Source: Acidimicrobiia bacterium
GTDB taxonomy: Bacteria; Actinomycetota; Acidimicrobiia; Spongiisociales; ZC4RG35
DNA: 64,000 nucleotides
Direction of reading: 5' to 3'
Assembly: GCA_028285585.1 (NCBI GenBank)
Contig: JANQOU010000011.1
Location: 97,961-161,960 of the forward strand
Shown in pieces: positions 35,451-44,345 of this stretch. A program made the position numbers and the translations under genes. Within the stretch, counting starts at the first letter, position 1; every line of letters begins with the position of its first letter. The notes beneath the pieces are model-generated. The model searched no databases and had not been told where the DNA came from. It saw nothing but the letters and a program-made list of their open reading frames with translations.

Positions 35451-35591
35451 GCTGCTTCTCTTGTCGTACGTCGTAAGGCACCATACACCGTAAGAACCAG
35501 CTACACAAAGGCTGTCGAAGTCGGCAGACGGTCTTCGTCAACTCAGTGACGACGACCCAAACAGAGGTCGCAAGAGACCGGAGGTATGACA

Positions 35592-35906
35592 ATGCCCAAG
35601 TATGTGCTCGCCTTTCACGGCGGTGGCATGGCAGAGACCGAAGAGGAGCAAGCCGAGGTGATGGCTGCCTGGGGAGCGTGGATGGAGGGTCTCGGCTCAG
35701 CCCTCGTCGACCCGGGGAACCCGGCTGGCCCGGCGAAGACGATCCATGCCGATGGGTCCGTCACCGACGGTGGTGGGGCCAACCCCGTCACCGGCTACAC
35801 CCTGCTCGAAGCCGGATCCCTCGACGAAGCCGTGAACCTGTCCAAGGGGAATCCGATCTTCCGATCAGGTGGATCCATCGAGGTGGTCGAGACCATCGAG
35901 ATGTGA
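35592..35906 (+). CDS. YCII-related protein (DGPF-like)
   Basis: The 104-residue protein has a YCII fold: MPKYVLAFHGGGMAETEEEQ at the front, MAAWGAWMEGLGSALVDPGNP, then SLDEAVNLSKGNPIF and IEVVETIEM at the end. These small ferredoxin-like proteins bind or turn over unknown small molecules; some are linked to sigma factors. Of two in-frame ATGs I choose 35592, because GGAGGT (35580-35585) directly abuts the ATG at 35586 but is six bases from the second. Confidence 0.85.
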   Translation: MPKYVLAFHGGGMAETEEEQAEVMAAWGAWMEGLGSALVDPGNPAGPAKTIHADGSVTDGGGANPVTGYTLLEAGSLDEAVNLSKGNPIFRSGGSIEVVETIEM

Positions 35907-35955
35907 GTAGGAAGTCGGCATCTCGTTCAGACGTGATGTCGGCAATCACATATCC

Positions 35956-36000
35956 TGTGTGTGCAGAGAGGAGTACTCCGTACTCCTCTCTGCACACACA
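35956..36000. repeat. Perfect 45-nt palindrome (21-bp arms, TCC centre)
   Basis: Bases 35956-35976 are exactly reverse-complementary to 35980-36000, with only TCC between. The arms read TGTGTGTGCAGAG then AGGAGTAC. There is no T tract after it. It stands in the gap between the YCII gene and the acyltransferase gene and could be a terminator, a strong messenger hairpin or a protein-binding or mobile palindrome. Confidence 0.9.
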
Positions 36001-36111
36001 CGGAGTCGCCTCACGTCTACACCAACCACTATCGAGACACCGGCCGGGCCCCGCGCCCTCTCCAGAAGCGGCCGGTCTCTATGGAAAGTCGGGCCACCGA
36101 CGATCCGAGGC

Positions 36112-36645
36112 ATGGGCCGGCTCACCACACTGCTATCAATCACCAGGGAAGGCGACCTCCCGGCACCGCCTTTTGTCGTCGCCGCCAATCACTTCTCGCA
36201 CCTGGACCCGCCACTAGTCGGGGCGGCCGTGGGTCTGCCGATCAGGTTTCTCGCTGTCGACGAGCTCTGGGGAGAGCACCGACTACTCGACCTTGCCCTG
36301 GTGACCTTTGGCTCGATCCCCCTGCCACGCGCCAAGACACCGGTCACTGCCGTCCGAGCTGCCCTTCGCCTCCTCGATCGCGGAGAGAACATCGGCGTGT
36401 TCCCGGAAGCGACCCGTGTCAGACGCTGGGGCGAGGAGGCTCCGAGGCGTGGTGCCGGCTGGCTCGCCGCGCGGAAGCGTGTCCCGTTGGTGCCCGTCGT
36501 CGTGACCGGGACCGATCGCCTATTCGGCATCGAGAACAAGCTGCGCTGGGGAAGGGTCAACGTCCATGTCGGCAAGCCACTGGTCGGAGACGACGCAGCC
36601 GAGCTAACCGAGTCCTGGCGGTCGTGGATCGACCTGCACCTCTAG
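36112..36645 (+). CDS. PlsC-like 1-acylglycerol-phosphate acyltransferase
   Basis: The protein has the PlsC motifs: NHFSHLDPP (HX4D, motif I) near residue 27 of the ATG version, GSIPLPRAK (motif II area), and NIGVFPEATRVRRWGEE, which replaces the usual FPEGTR by FPEATR. VPLVPVVVTGT is motif IV. It would acylate lysophosphatidate or a related lysolipid at the membrane. The start is uncertain. The ATG at 36112 has a poor ribosome site, and the same frame is open back to a GTG at 35959 inside the palindrome; the residues just upstream (SLWKVGPPTIRG) look family-like. The true protein could be 177 to 228 residues. Confidence 0.75.
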   Translation: MGRLTTLLSITREGDLPAPPFVVAANHFSHLDPPLVGAAVGLPIRFLAVDELWGEHRLLDLALVTFGSIPLPRAKTPVTAVRAALRLLDRGENIGVFPEATRVRRWGEEAPRRGAGWLAARKRVPLVPVVVTGTDRLFGIENKLRWGRVNVHVGKPLVGDDAAELTESWRSWIDLHL

Positions 36646-36682
36646 CTCCGACTGATCCGAACGAGATGCGTAGCCTGCGCCG

Positions 36683-37504
36683 ATGGCTCGAATCCTCGAC
36701 TACACCGGCCAAAGCGCCGACCGGACAGTCACCGTCGCATCGATCTGTGAGATCCATGGCACGGGGAGGCGCTACGCACAGGTGACGGCGTCGAACGAGG
36801 AGGAATCGGCAGCCGCCGAGTCGGCTGGCATCGAGATGGCGGTCTGCCTGTCCCAAAGCGTTCCTTCGGTCCGTGCCGGCTCGTCTCGGCTGTTCGTCAC
36901 TGCCGCGATCGACTTCGAAGGGGACGTAAGCGTCGACGAGCTTCTAGGCCGAGCCCTGATCGCGCTGACAGACGGGGCGGACGCTGTCATCACTGCGAGG
37001 AGACTCGAGGTCGTGGAACGGCTGGCCAGCGAGGACATCCCTGTGATGGGCCATCTCGGGTTCGTCCCGAAGAAGTCCAATCTTCTCGGCGGAGTGAGAG
37101 CTGTCGGGAAGACTGCTGACGAGGCCGTGTCCCTGTGGGAAGACTTCAGACGGCTCGAGGATGCCGGTGCCTTCGCCGTCGAGTGTGAGCTGATCCCGGC
37201 CAACGTGATGTCGGAGATACACGCACGCACCGGCATGACCACCATCTCGCTGGGCTCCGGCTCTGACGCCGACGTCTTGTTTCTGTTCACGTCCGACCTG
37301 ACCGGCGACGGCGACTGTATCCCCCGCCATGCGCGGGCATACGCCGATTTCAACTCGATTCGGGCGCAAATGGACGACGAGAGACGCCGCGCCCTGTCGG
37401 AGTTCAGGTCTGACGTCGAGTCGGGCGGGTTCCCCGACGAATCCGAGGTCGTGCTGGCTGAGACGGAGGAGCTGGCGAAGTTCTTGAAGCAGGTCGACGG
37501 CTGA
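36683..37504 (+). CDS. PanB-like (ketopantoate hydroxymethyltransferase fold) protein, likely divergent function
   Basis: This 273-residue protein resembles 3-methyl-2-oxobutanoate hydroxymethyltransferase in its second half: IPVMGHLGFVPKKSNLLGG (~residues 112-130), DEAVSLWEDFRRLEDAGAFAVECELIPANV (pattern only) and TTISLGSGSDAD. The Glu corresponding to the PanB catalytic base is present in CELIPA. By eye, the three metal ligands of PanB are not conserved: the GDS, ADLPF and KLEGG segments align with LSQ, AAIDF and ITARR. It may bind but not use the pantothenate substrates, or catalyse another reaction of the PEP-mutase superfamily. It follows the acyltransferase gene by 37 bp. Confidence 0.65.
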   Translation: MARILDYTGQSADRTVTVASICEIHGTGRRYAQVTASNEEESAAAESAGIEMAVCLSQSVPSVRAGSSRLFVTAAIDFEGDVSVDELLGRALIALTDGADAVITARRLEVVERLASEDIPVMGHLGFVPKKSNLLGGVRAVGKTADEAVSLWEDFRRLEDAGAFAVECELIPANVMSEIHARTGMTTISLGSGSDADVLFLFTSDLTGDGDCIPRHARAYADFNSIRAQMDDERRRALSEFRSDVESGGFPDESEVVLAETEELAKFLKQVDG

Positions 37505-37506
37505 AT

Positions 37507-37989
37507 TCACACCGCGACCGGCACCCTGCCCCTCGCCAGGCCAGTGTCACGCATCTGGGACAACGACACGCCCACTCCGTAGGTGATGAAGTCTCCTCGC
37601 GGAATCAGCTCCACGATCACTGACGGTGGAAGCTCTCCAGACTCCTCAGTCAGCCCTTCTTCGAGCCGGCCGGCAACAGCCGGTGGCGCTTCGTCTTGGT
37701 TCAACACATGTGCTGTTGCGGCAAAGGTGACAGTCGCGGCAGGAATGCGCACCCACGGCAGAAACGGAATCCGCTTTGCGATCGGCACTGTCACAGACAC
37801 GTCGCTATTGGCCAGGATGTGCCTGGTTTTCCACTCATCACGTGCAGTGCCGAAAAGGAGCTTGCCGTCTTCCACCAGATAGACGACGCCGACGGTTCTC
37901 GCCTCGCCTCGTGCGTTGACCATGCCGACTACCGCAAACATCTGCCTGTCGACTTCTCTCCACACATTTTCGGTTGTCACATCAGCCAT
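37507..37989 (-). CDS. Pyridoxamine 5'-phosphate oxidase-like FMN/F420-binding split-barrel protein
   Basis: The 160-residue protein has a flavin split barrel pattern: FAVVGMVNARGEARTVGVVYL, GKLLFGTARDEWKTRHILAN and VSVTVPIAKRIPFLPW, ending in LIPRGDFITYGVGVSL. It could be an FMN- or F420-dependent oxidoreductase or a binder without activity. Start at ATG 37989 with GAGAGGAG just upstream; the longer open frame runs through the operator region. It is divergent from a TetR gene over twin operators, so it is the likely target of that repressor. Confidence 0.8.
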   Translation of the reverse strand: MADVTTENVWREVDRQMFAVVGMVNARGEARTVGVVYLVEDGKLLFGTARDEWKTRHILANSDVSVTVPIAKRIPFLPWVRIPAATVTFAATAHVLNQDEAPPAVAGRLEEGLTEESGELPPSVIVELIPRGDFITYGVGVSLSQMRDTGLARGRVPVAV

Positions 37990-38008
37990 GCCTGGCTCCT
38001 CTCTGTCA

Positions 38009-38056
38009 CTTGACAATGTCAAGCAAGGATGGCACCGCTCACTTGACATTGTCAAG
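38009..38056. promoter_or_regulatory. Twin TetR operators in a divergent promoter
   Basis: CTTGACAATGTCAAG (38009-38023) and CTTGACATTGTCAAG (38042-38056) are two perfect 15-bp palindromes. They differ only at the central base, with centres 33 bp apart (about three helical turns). They fill the gap between the flavin split-barrel gene and the TetR-family gene. TATGAT at 38057-38062 is a fitting -10 for a leaderless start at 38070. Confidence 0.88.
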
Positions 38057-38069
38057 TATGATTGGGCTC

Positions 38070-38657
38070 ATGATTGGATCAGCCGACAGCAAAGAGCATC
38101 TGCTGGACACCGTCGAGCAGGTCATCGCCGAAAGTGGTGTTCGCAGCCTGAGTCTGCGAGCGGTGGCCAGGCGAGCCGGCGTCTCACATGCCGCCCCGGG
38201 GCATCACTTCGGTGACAAAGAGGGGATGCTCGCCGCCTTCGCCCAAAGGGGCTTCGGCATCCTCGGCCGGATGATGACGGAGTCGACTACCAGTGCCGGC
38301 GATAGCCCGGCATCCCGCTTCATAGAAGACGGGAAAACCTACGTCCGGTTTGCCATGGAGCACAGGCCGTACTTCGACGTCATGTTCCGGTCGGATCTGG
38401 ACAAGACCGGCCATCCCAACCTGGACGAGGCTGCTGTCTCTTCCTTCGATGGGCTGCGCCGCGGAGTGTCGGAGATGCAAGCCGCCGGCGTGCTCGCCGA
38501 CGCCGACTCGGAGATGCTCACCCTCTACTTCTGGGCCATGGCGCATGGACTGGCATCGCTGTGGGCCGACAACCAGATCCAAACGGTCTTCGGGCAGGCA
38601 GACCCCGAGAAGATGATCGATGCGGTCCTCTCGCTGGGGGTGAATCAGTCGGACTGA
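38070..38657 (+). CDS. TetR-family transcriptional regulator
   Basis: The 195-residue regulator has an N-terminal helix-turn-helix (HLLDTVEQVIAESGVRSLSL, RAVARRAGVSHAAPGHHFGDKEGML) and a C-terminal ligand domain with a WHG-type segment (AMAHGLASLW) near residues 160-169. An ATG at 38058 is the alternative start, but it abuts the operator; 38070 lies seven bases after a TATGAT box. It should repress itself and the divergent split-barrel gene. The ligand is unknown. Confidence 0.9.
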   Translation: MIGSADSKEHLLDTVEQVIAESGVRSLSLRAVARRAGVSHAAPGHHFGDKEGMLAAFAQRGFGILGRMMTESTTSAGDSPASRFIEDGKTYVRFAMEHRPYFDVMFRSDLDKTGHPNLDEAAVSSFDGLRRGVSEMQAAGVLADADSEMLTLYFWAMAHGLASLWADNQIQTVFGQADPEKMIDAVLSLGVNQSD

Positions 38658-38662
38658 GGCGG

Positions 38663-40627
38663 TCAGCTCATCTTCTCGGACAGCAACGTTGCGCCGCGAT
38701 GAGCGATGGTGGCGATGCTCAGCATCGGGTTCACACCAGAGGCCGTTGGGAAACACGAGCCATCCATGACGTAGAGGCCGGCGGTGTCGTGCGTCTCGTT
38801 GTTCGCGTCCACCGCCGAGGCTCCCGGGTCTGAGCCCATGCGTGCCGACCCCATCTGGTGGAAGGTGAAGTATGCGGTTTGGTTAGAGCCGTACCCGATG
38901 GCATCGACACCCGCGGTGAAGTCTTCGATAGGTCGCCCGCTTCCAGGCCGCCATCGCACCGGCCGGACCGTCGACGAGATGATCTCCTCGGCACCGGCTG
39001 CGGCGTACATCTCGGCGGCGCGTCTCACCCCTTCTCGAACATGTGCCTGGTCGTACTTGGAGATGGAGTACTTCCACACCGGAGTGCCATCCCTGCGGAT
39101 GACCACCTTTCCGTGGCCGCGGTCTCGGAGCAGGACCCCACCAACGTCGAGGTGTGCAAGCCCGAGCACGTCCCGTTTGAAAGAGGCTCCGTCCTCCCAA
39201 CCCATGAAGGCCGCCGGAAACAGCGGATGCACCGGAGCGGTCTCGAACTTGAACCCGTAGCCCGAGCCATCGAGGTCGGCGAACTCGTCGCTGTAACGAG
39301 TCTGGAGGATTCCGGACCATGGCTCGACCCGTTGCTCGAACCTCCCCCACACCGCTGTGACCGGGTGAAGGCGGAGGTAGTCACCCGCTGCTTTGCCGCC
39401 GAGACCGCTGCGAAGAAGGATGGCCGGCGTGTTGAGCGACCCGGCAGCGAGGACGACCGTCTTTGCAGTCACCTTCAGCGCGGCCTCGCCCACATGAGCC
39501 TTCACTCCTGTCGCCCGTCCTGAGTTTGTTGTGACCACATCGACTCCGGCTCCAGTGATGACCCTCGCCCCAGCATCCACGGCGTCCTGAAGATATGTCG
39601 TGAGCATCGAGTGCTTCGCTCCGATCCGGCAACCCATGGTGCAGAACCCGCATTCTTCATCGACACACCCGCTGGCATTGCGTGGCATCTCGCCGACATG
39701 CCACCCCTTCTCACGAAGGCCTTTCTCCATCAGCTGGGCACGCATCGACGGAGCGCCGTTGTCGCTGTTGACTCCCAGCCTGGAGCGAACCGCGGCGTCA
39801 CTCTCCTCGTACGCCCTGCCTTCGAACACATCGTGGAACCCGGCCACGGCGTCCCACTCTCTGCGGACCGAAAGCGGCGTGGAGAACGAGGTGGTGTAGT
39901 TGATCACTGTCCCGCCGCCCAAAGTCGCGCCCGACACGACGGCCAAGCCCCCGTCGGCCGTGGAGTTGAGGGCCTGATCGAGATACAGGTCGCGATAGGC
40001 GGAGGACTCGAGATGCGTGAAGTCAGACTCGTTGCGATATCGGCCGGCTTCGAGGACGATCACATCGAACCCTGCTGCGGCCAGCACTCCGGCCGCCGTC
40101 CCTCCTCCGGCTCCGCTGCCAACGACCACCACATCACACTCGAGCGAGGTGTCACGCTCGATCTCGACGGTTCTCAAGGTTTTAGGCACCTCTGGTGCGG
40201 GGCCGTTGGGCCCTGGGTAACCCATGGCACTCCACGTCGCAGGAGGCCGGGCTGAATCGTCAGTCGACACCCATAGAAAGCCGGCGAGTGTCTTCAGCGC
40301 CCTGACGCCCTTCCTGACCAGACCCAACGGGTGGCCTTCCATTCGCCGAACTGCGTCTGCCCGCTCATGGGCGCTCATCCTGAGGAACGCCTTGGGCCGG
40401 CCGTGCAAGGCGAGCCCGGCAGGGGCCGACCGAAGCAGCCGAAGAAACAGTTTCAGATCTGCCCGGTCTCGATCATGAGGGAGCCTCTCGAAGACGGCAG
40501 GCAGAGCCTCACCAAGGCCAAGGTCGGCACCCGAGATGGTCCATGCGGGACCATCTCCTTCGACAGCGGGCAAGAGGGTGTCGACAACGAGATCGAAGGT
40601 GGCACGGTCTTTGACCGAGAGCTTCAT
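38663..40627 (-). CDS. GMC-family FAD oxidoreductase (long-chain alcohol oxidase-like)
   Basis: The 654-residue enzyme has an N-terminal helical region (~1-140) of the kind found in fatty-alcohol oxidases. The FAD site is CDVVVVGSGAGGGTAAG, followed by SGATLGGGTVINYTTSF, a Cys-rich CGFCTMGC segment and the C-terminal GMC motif ASGVNPMLSIATIAHR with an upstream HQMGSARMG. It would oxidise primary or sterol-type alcohols with oxygen or a quinone. I use the ATG at 40627 (GGGA upstream) instead of the earlier alternative codon at 40663. It ends 5 bp from the convergent TetR gene. Confidence 0.88.
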   Translation of the reverse strand: MKLSVKDRATFDLVVDTLLPAVEGDGPAWTISGADLGLGEALPAVFERLPHDRDRADLKLFLRLLRSAPAGLALHGRPKAFLRMSAHERADAVRRMEGHPLGLVRKGVRALKTLAGFLWVSTDDSARPPATWSAMGYPGPNGPAPEVPKTLRTVEIERDTSLECDVVVVGSGAGGGTAAGVLAAAGFDVIVLEAGRYRNESDFTHLESSAYRDLYLDQALNSTADGGLAVVSGATLGGGTVINYTTSFSTPLSVRREWDAVAGFHDVFEGRAYEESDAAVRSRLGVNSDNGAPSMRAQLMEKGLREKGWHVGEMPRNASGCVDEECGFCTMGCRIGAKHSMLTTYLQDAVDAGARVITGAGVDVVTTNSGRATGVKAHVGEAALKVTAKTVVLAAGSLNTPAILLRSGLGGKAAGDYLRLHPVTAVWGRFEQRVEPWSGILQTRYSDEFADLDGSGYGFKFETAPVHPLFPAAFMGWEDGASFKRDVLGLAHLDVGGVLLRDRGHGKVVIRRDGTPVWKYSISKYDQAHVREGVRRAAEMYAAAGAEEIISSTVRPVRWRPGSGRPIEDFTAGVDAIGYGSNQTAYFTFHQMGSARMGSDPGASAVDANNETHDTAGLYVMDGSCFPTASGVNPMLSIATIAHRGATLLSEKMS

Positions 40628-40684
40628 GAATCCCTTCGGGCGCGGGGACTTCGAACCTAGCAAGAAGGATGCCGGGGAGCCTTG

Positions 40685-41920
40685 TCAGGCTGGCGGCGGC
40701 AGCAGCAAGAAACGTGGAGCATCGACGGGCCTTGGTGCCAGCGGGACGGCTGGATCCGTGTATTGAGCGCTCGGCCGGCCGTTGAAGGAGAGTTTCACAT
40801 CCGCAGCCACGGTCACATCGAGATCATCGGCGATCAGCTTCGCTGTCTGCTCGATGAGCCGGGAGTCGGTGGCCATAACCGCAACCTGTCGTTCGTTGAG
40901 ATAGTCCGGAGGCCCAACGACCCAAGATCGCCCTTCGGCATCCGTGACAACGAAAGAAGCTGACCCTGACTTCTCCGACAGCATCACCTGCCAGGAGAAC
41001 AAGTAACCCTCGCCGGTCCACTTCACATCACCTGGGATCATGTGATGGCGAAGCGGGACCAAGAGCATGGCAAACACGTAGACGGCTGCTGCTGCAACCC
41101 ACACGGGGCGAATCGCAGGTTCCCGGCGAGGTGAGACGGGCTCGGCAATCTGACTGAGGAACCTCTGCGGCCAGTCGGGCGGGAAGAACACGAGGGCGGA
41201 AACACTCATCACCAGCGGGAACACGCCTATGGATGGGAAGAGAGCCCAAGTGCTCACATGAAAGGAAACCAACACCAGGTAGGCGGCCAACCTGGTTCGA
41301 CGGGACGACAACCAACCAACGATGGTGAGGTCGAAGAGGGCGGCCAGCCACGAAAGCACCAACGCCGTTACAGGCAAAGCCAGCAGCGGTCCGACGAGCC
41401 ACATGTCTGATCTCGCAGGCAACCAGGTGGCGAGAGGCTGACCCTCCAGAAGCCAGTCGGTGTTCACCTTCGCCATACCGGCGAACACATAGACCATGCC
41501 AACCTGAAAGCGGAGCAGCCAGACCACCCAAGCCGGGACCTCATCACGCCCGGCGACAGGCAGAAACGCAAGAAGGCCGGCAGTGAGGATGATCCAGTAG
41601 TAGTGGTTGAGGTAGTTGGTGCGATCGATCAGCTCGACGTAGGCGAACCCCAGAGCAAAAAAGGCAGCTGCCAACCGGTGTCTGAAGCCGGCTGCGATGG
41701 CCAGCGCAGCCACACCAAGCAGGACGAAGTGCGCGTACATGAGAGGCGCCGGCAACGGAACCACCCATTCGAATCCCGGGTACTTGAAGTGAAACTCCGG
41801 TTCGAGGATCAGGCTTTCGATCCAGCCACGTGCCAAGAACCTGACGATCAGGACAAAGGCGACTACCCCGAAGCCGATCCGAAAGACCTTGCTCGAGGCT
41901 GCGCTGACGAGTTGGTTCAC
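40685..41920 (-). CDS. HTTM-domain membrane protein (vitamin K-dependent gamma-carboxylase-like)
   Basis: The 411-residue protein has about eight membrane spans in residues ~12-300 and a soluble C-terminal tail (~310-411). TNYLNHYYWIILTAGLLAFLP (~101-121, one residue longer than quoted elsewhere) and the block YVFAGMAKVNTDWLLEGQPL (~144-163) match the HTTM/gamma-carboxylase family. The Lys at 151 sits where the catalytic Lys of the animal enzyme lies in its AGLKKxxxDW stretch (by-eye alignment). HHMIPGDVKWTGEGYLFSW follows. Such proteins may carboxylate Glu residues or oxidise a quinol. It is the last gene of the imelysin/di-haem operon and overlaps the previous gene by 4 bp. Confidence 0.8.
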   Translation of the reverse strand: MNQLVSAASSKVFRIGFGVVAFVLIVRFLARGWIESLILEPEFHFKYPGFEWVVPLPAPLMYAHFVLLGVAALAIAAGFRHRLAAAFFALGFAYVELIDRTNYLNHYYWIILTAGLLAFLPVAGRDEVPAWVVWLLRFQVGMVYVFAGMAKVNTDWLLEGQPLATWLPARSDMWLVGPLLALPVTALVLSWLAALFDLTIVGWLSSRRTRLAAYLVLVSFHVSTWALFPSIGVFPLVMSVSALVFFPPDWPQRFLSQIAEPVSPRREPAIRPVWVAAAAVYVFAMLLVPLRHHMIPGDVKWTGEGYLFSWQVMLSEKSGSASFVVTDAEGRSWVVGPPDYLNERQVAVMATDSRLIEQTAKLIADDLDVTVAADVKLSFNGRPSAQYTDPAVPLAPRPVDAPRFLLLPPPA

Positions 41921-42951
41921 CCGGTGTCGCCGTCGGAGTCGGAGAACCCAAGTGTGACGTCGAGGAGCGAGACGACGTCTGCTTCGAACAGGGCAAGCAA
42001 CGCATCGATCTCATCGAGATACCGCTGAAGCTGCTCCGGAGACTCGACAGCCACGGTGCGCAACGGCTGCTCGACGGCCAACATCTGAGCGCGGGCATCC
42101 TCGAGGTGTGACTCCACGGAGTCTGCAATGTCTTCCGATCGAGACCGGATCAGATCAATGAGCGACGACTCGCCCCCGGCTTGCAGCACAGCCTCGATCC
42201 CGGCCAACTGAGCCAGATACCGGCCTGATCCAAACCCGGCGTGGCCCTCCGGGATCGCCTCCAGGTCGGGCTCAGGAGCGCTGACGCCGATGGCGCGGCC
42301 AACCTCGAAGCGGGACTGGCGCTTGAAGGTCTCCACGATGGCTCCGATGATGTCGCCGAGTGCATCTCCCGGCTCCATCTCCTCGGTCAGCACCTGCGAA
42401 TAGGCAGCACCGCCTCGGTAGCTGACAGTCCACGCCTCGACCAGGTCATCACTCGCAATTGCTGCCACCGCAGCCGCAGCAACTGCGTGCTCACACTTCC
42501 GATCACCCGGGCTGGATCCCAGCAACGTGTACTCGATCGCCCCGAGGCCACGTCTCGTCGACGAGGACCTGTTTGCCAGATAGTCAGGGTCGATCGCCTC
42601 ATCGCCGGCAAGGAGGTCATCGATCCCCACCTCGCTTATTGGCAGGTAATTCGTCATCGACACCGTTCTCAACATTGACGCAGGACCGAACGGCGCCGTC
42701 GCCTCGACAGCCTCCCAGCTAGAAACCGCCTTCTCCCAGGCCGCCAGGACCAAAGACTGGTCGCTCGTCTCCGGAGCCTGGCAGTAGTCGGCGACCTGGT
42801 CGGCGAGTGCATCCAGGTCGGCGTGCGCGACCTGGAGCGAGGGAACGATGATGTCGACGGCGATGCCCGACACCACATCGCCCTGGCTCGGGCCGCTAGA
42901 GCAAGCTGCGATCGCAAACAGGAGCCCGGCGCATGCTCCCAAGCGCTTCAT
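41917..42951 (-). CDS. Imelysin-family lipoprotein, second copy (COG3489 type)
   Basis: The 344-residue protein has a lipoprotein signal ending IAACSS (Cys 17) and an imelysin-like helical bundle with the segment GLGAIEYTLLG near residues 135-145. Here the classical GxHxxE reads G-L-G-A-I-E, so the metal-binding His is missing while the Glu stays. Imelysins are bilobed surface proteins linked to iron uptake; peptidase activity was claimed for some. Start and stop overlap the neighbours by 4 bp each. A GHAGFGSGRYLAQLAGIEAV stretch marks the second lobe. Confidence 0.85.
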   Translation of the reverse strand: MKRLGACAGLLFAIAACSSGPSQGDVVSGIAVDIIVPSLQVAHADLDALADQVADYCQAPETSDQSLVLAAWEKAVSSWEAVEATAPFGPASMLRTVSMTNYLPISEVGIDDLLAGDEAIDPDYLANRSSSTRRGLGAIEYTLLGSSPGDRKCEHAVAAAAVAAIASDDLVEAWTVSYRGGAAYSQVLTEEMEPGDALGDIIGAIVETFKRQSRFEVGRAIGVSAPEPDLEAIPEGHAGFGSGRYLAQLAGIEAVLQAGGESSLIDLIRSRSEDIADSVESHLEDARAQMLAVEQPLRTVAVESPEQLQRYLDEIDALLALFEADVVSLLDVTLGFSDSDGDTG

Positions 42952-44345
42952 AGCGAGTTGAGGAACTCGATCAGCTGGCTGCGCTGGTCTTCTGTCAAGG
43001 CTTTGTACCCGTCTCGCGAAGAAGCAGCCTCACCACCGTGCCACAGTATCGCCTCCTCCAGCGACCGGGCACGGCCGTCATGGAGGAAGTGGAGGTTGCC
43101 GTTGACCGTCTTCGTCAGGCCTATGCCCCACAGAGGTGGCGTCCGCCACTCTGAGCCGGACGCCTCGCCGTCGGGGCGATCATCGGCCAAGTCAGGGCCC
43201 ATGTCGTGAAGCAGAAGATCGGTGAACGGGTAGATCACCTGGTTGGCCAGCGCCTCGATCGGATCATCGCCCGTTTGATGTCGCGGCGTGTGACAGGAGG
43301 CACAACCAAGCGAGGCAAACAGCTCGGCACCTTCCCGAACATCCGCGGAGTCGAGGTTCCTCCGTGCGGGCACCGCCAGCGTCTCGTTGTAAAAGACAAC
43401 AAAGTCGAGCCGATCTCTTGGGATCTCGGGGCTTCCCCCGTTCTGCGCTTCCGCACAAGCCACCTGAGGAATCGTGCAATTCTCCTCCATGAACACATCT
43501 GAGGTGATCCCGATATCACCGAGAAAGGCACCGGCAACCTGCTGCTCAACCGTCGGCACGTTCGCCTTCCACCCGAAGCGGCCCAAGAGGCGATTGCCGG
43601 TTGTTGCCTCGATGACATAGTTCGGCCTTCCGGAGATCCCGTCGCCGTCTGCGTCAGCAGGGTCGGCGAGAGCGACGATTGCAGCCTCGGGGATCGCTTC
43701 GAGCAGCCCGGCCCCGAACACTGGTGGCGCAAGACGGAGCGAGATCATGATGTCAATGGCCAGCGGCCCATAGGCAAGGTCACTCAGCTCGTGAACGGGG
43801 CGGCGCAACGAGTAGGTCGTGCCGTCTTCGAACTGGCCCATTTCCTCCACATAGAACCGGCGAACCTCGCCCTCCGAATCGACACCGAGAATGGAGCGGT
43901 CCTGGAACTGACCGCCGTAGTTGGGGTCCGGCTCGGGACCGTCGCTCCCCGGAACGCTCAGCCTGAACAACAGGCCCAGCTCGTTCTCCTCCGGGCTGCC
44001 CCGGCCATCACGAAGGTGACAGGAGGAGCAAGCCTGAGCGTTGAACAGGGGACCCAGCCCGTCGCGGGCATCCGTTGATGCCGGAGCCGTCACCCAGTTC
44101 TGAGTGAAGAAGCTGTCGCCGACCTCGAAGTCACGTCGCTGCTCGTTGGTGAGGTTTCTCGCCGAATTGCCGAACGCGTTCCGGTCGGAGGACGCCGTTG
44201 TGCCCTCTCCCCCGCTCTTCTCCACCAGCAGGTCTGAGTGCGGTGCCGGCCAGAGCGTGACCACTCCAAACGTGACCACGACCAAGACGAGCCCGGCCAA
44301 CAGCCAGGCTCGTCTCAACTTCAGATTGGAGTGTCTGTCGCTCAA
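42948..44345 (-). CDS. Di-haem cytochrome c oxidoreductase (DUF1111/DHOR family)
   Basis: The 465-residue protein has one N-terminal membrane anchor (~11-31), two haem c attachment motifs, CSSCH at 106-110 and CASCH at 347-351, and a calcium-loop-like DADGDGISGRPNYV near 230-243. It belongs to the 'thiol oxidoreductase with two cytochrome c haems' group that accompanies imelysin genes in Gram-negative bacteria. It should face the outside of the membrane. It lies between two imelysin genes with 4-bp overlaps, arguing for joint action, for example iron oxidation or reduction before uptake (inference). Confidence 0.88.
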   Translation of the reverse strand: MSDRHSNLKLRRAWLLAGLVLVVVTFGVVTLWPAPHSDLLVEKSGGEGTTASSDRNAFGNSARNLTNEQRRDFEVGDSFFTQNWVTAPASTDARDGLGPLFNAQACSSCHLRDGRGSPEENELGLLFRLSVPGSDGPEPDPNYGGQFQDRSILGVDSEGEVRRFYVEEMGQFEDGTTYSLRRPVHELSDLAYGPLAIDIMISLRLAPPVFGAGLLEAIPEAAIVALADPADADGDGISGRPNYVIEATTGNRLLGRFGWKANVPTVEQQVAGAFLGDIGITSDVFMEENCTIPQVACAEAQNGGSPEIPRDRLDFVVFYNETLAVPARRNLDSADVREGAELFASLGCASCHTPRHQTGDDPIEALANQVIYPFTDLLLHDMGPDLADDRPDGEASGSEWRTPPLWGIGLTKTVNGNLHFLHDGRARSLEEAILWHGGEAASSRDGYKALTEDQRSQLIEFLNSL

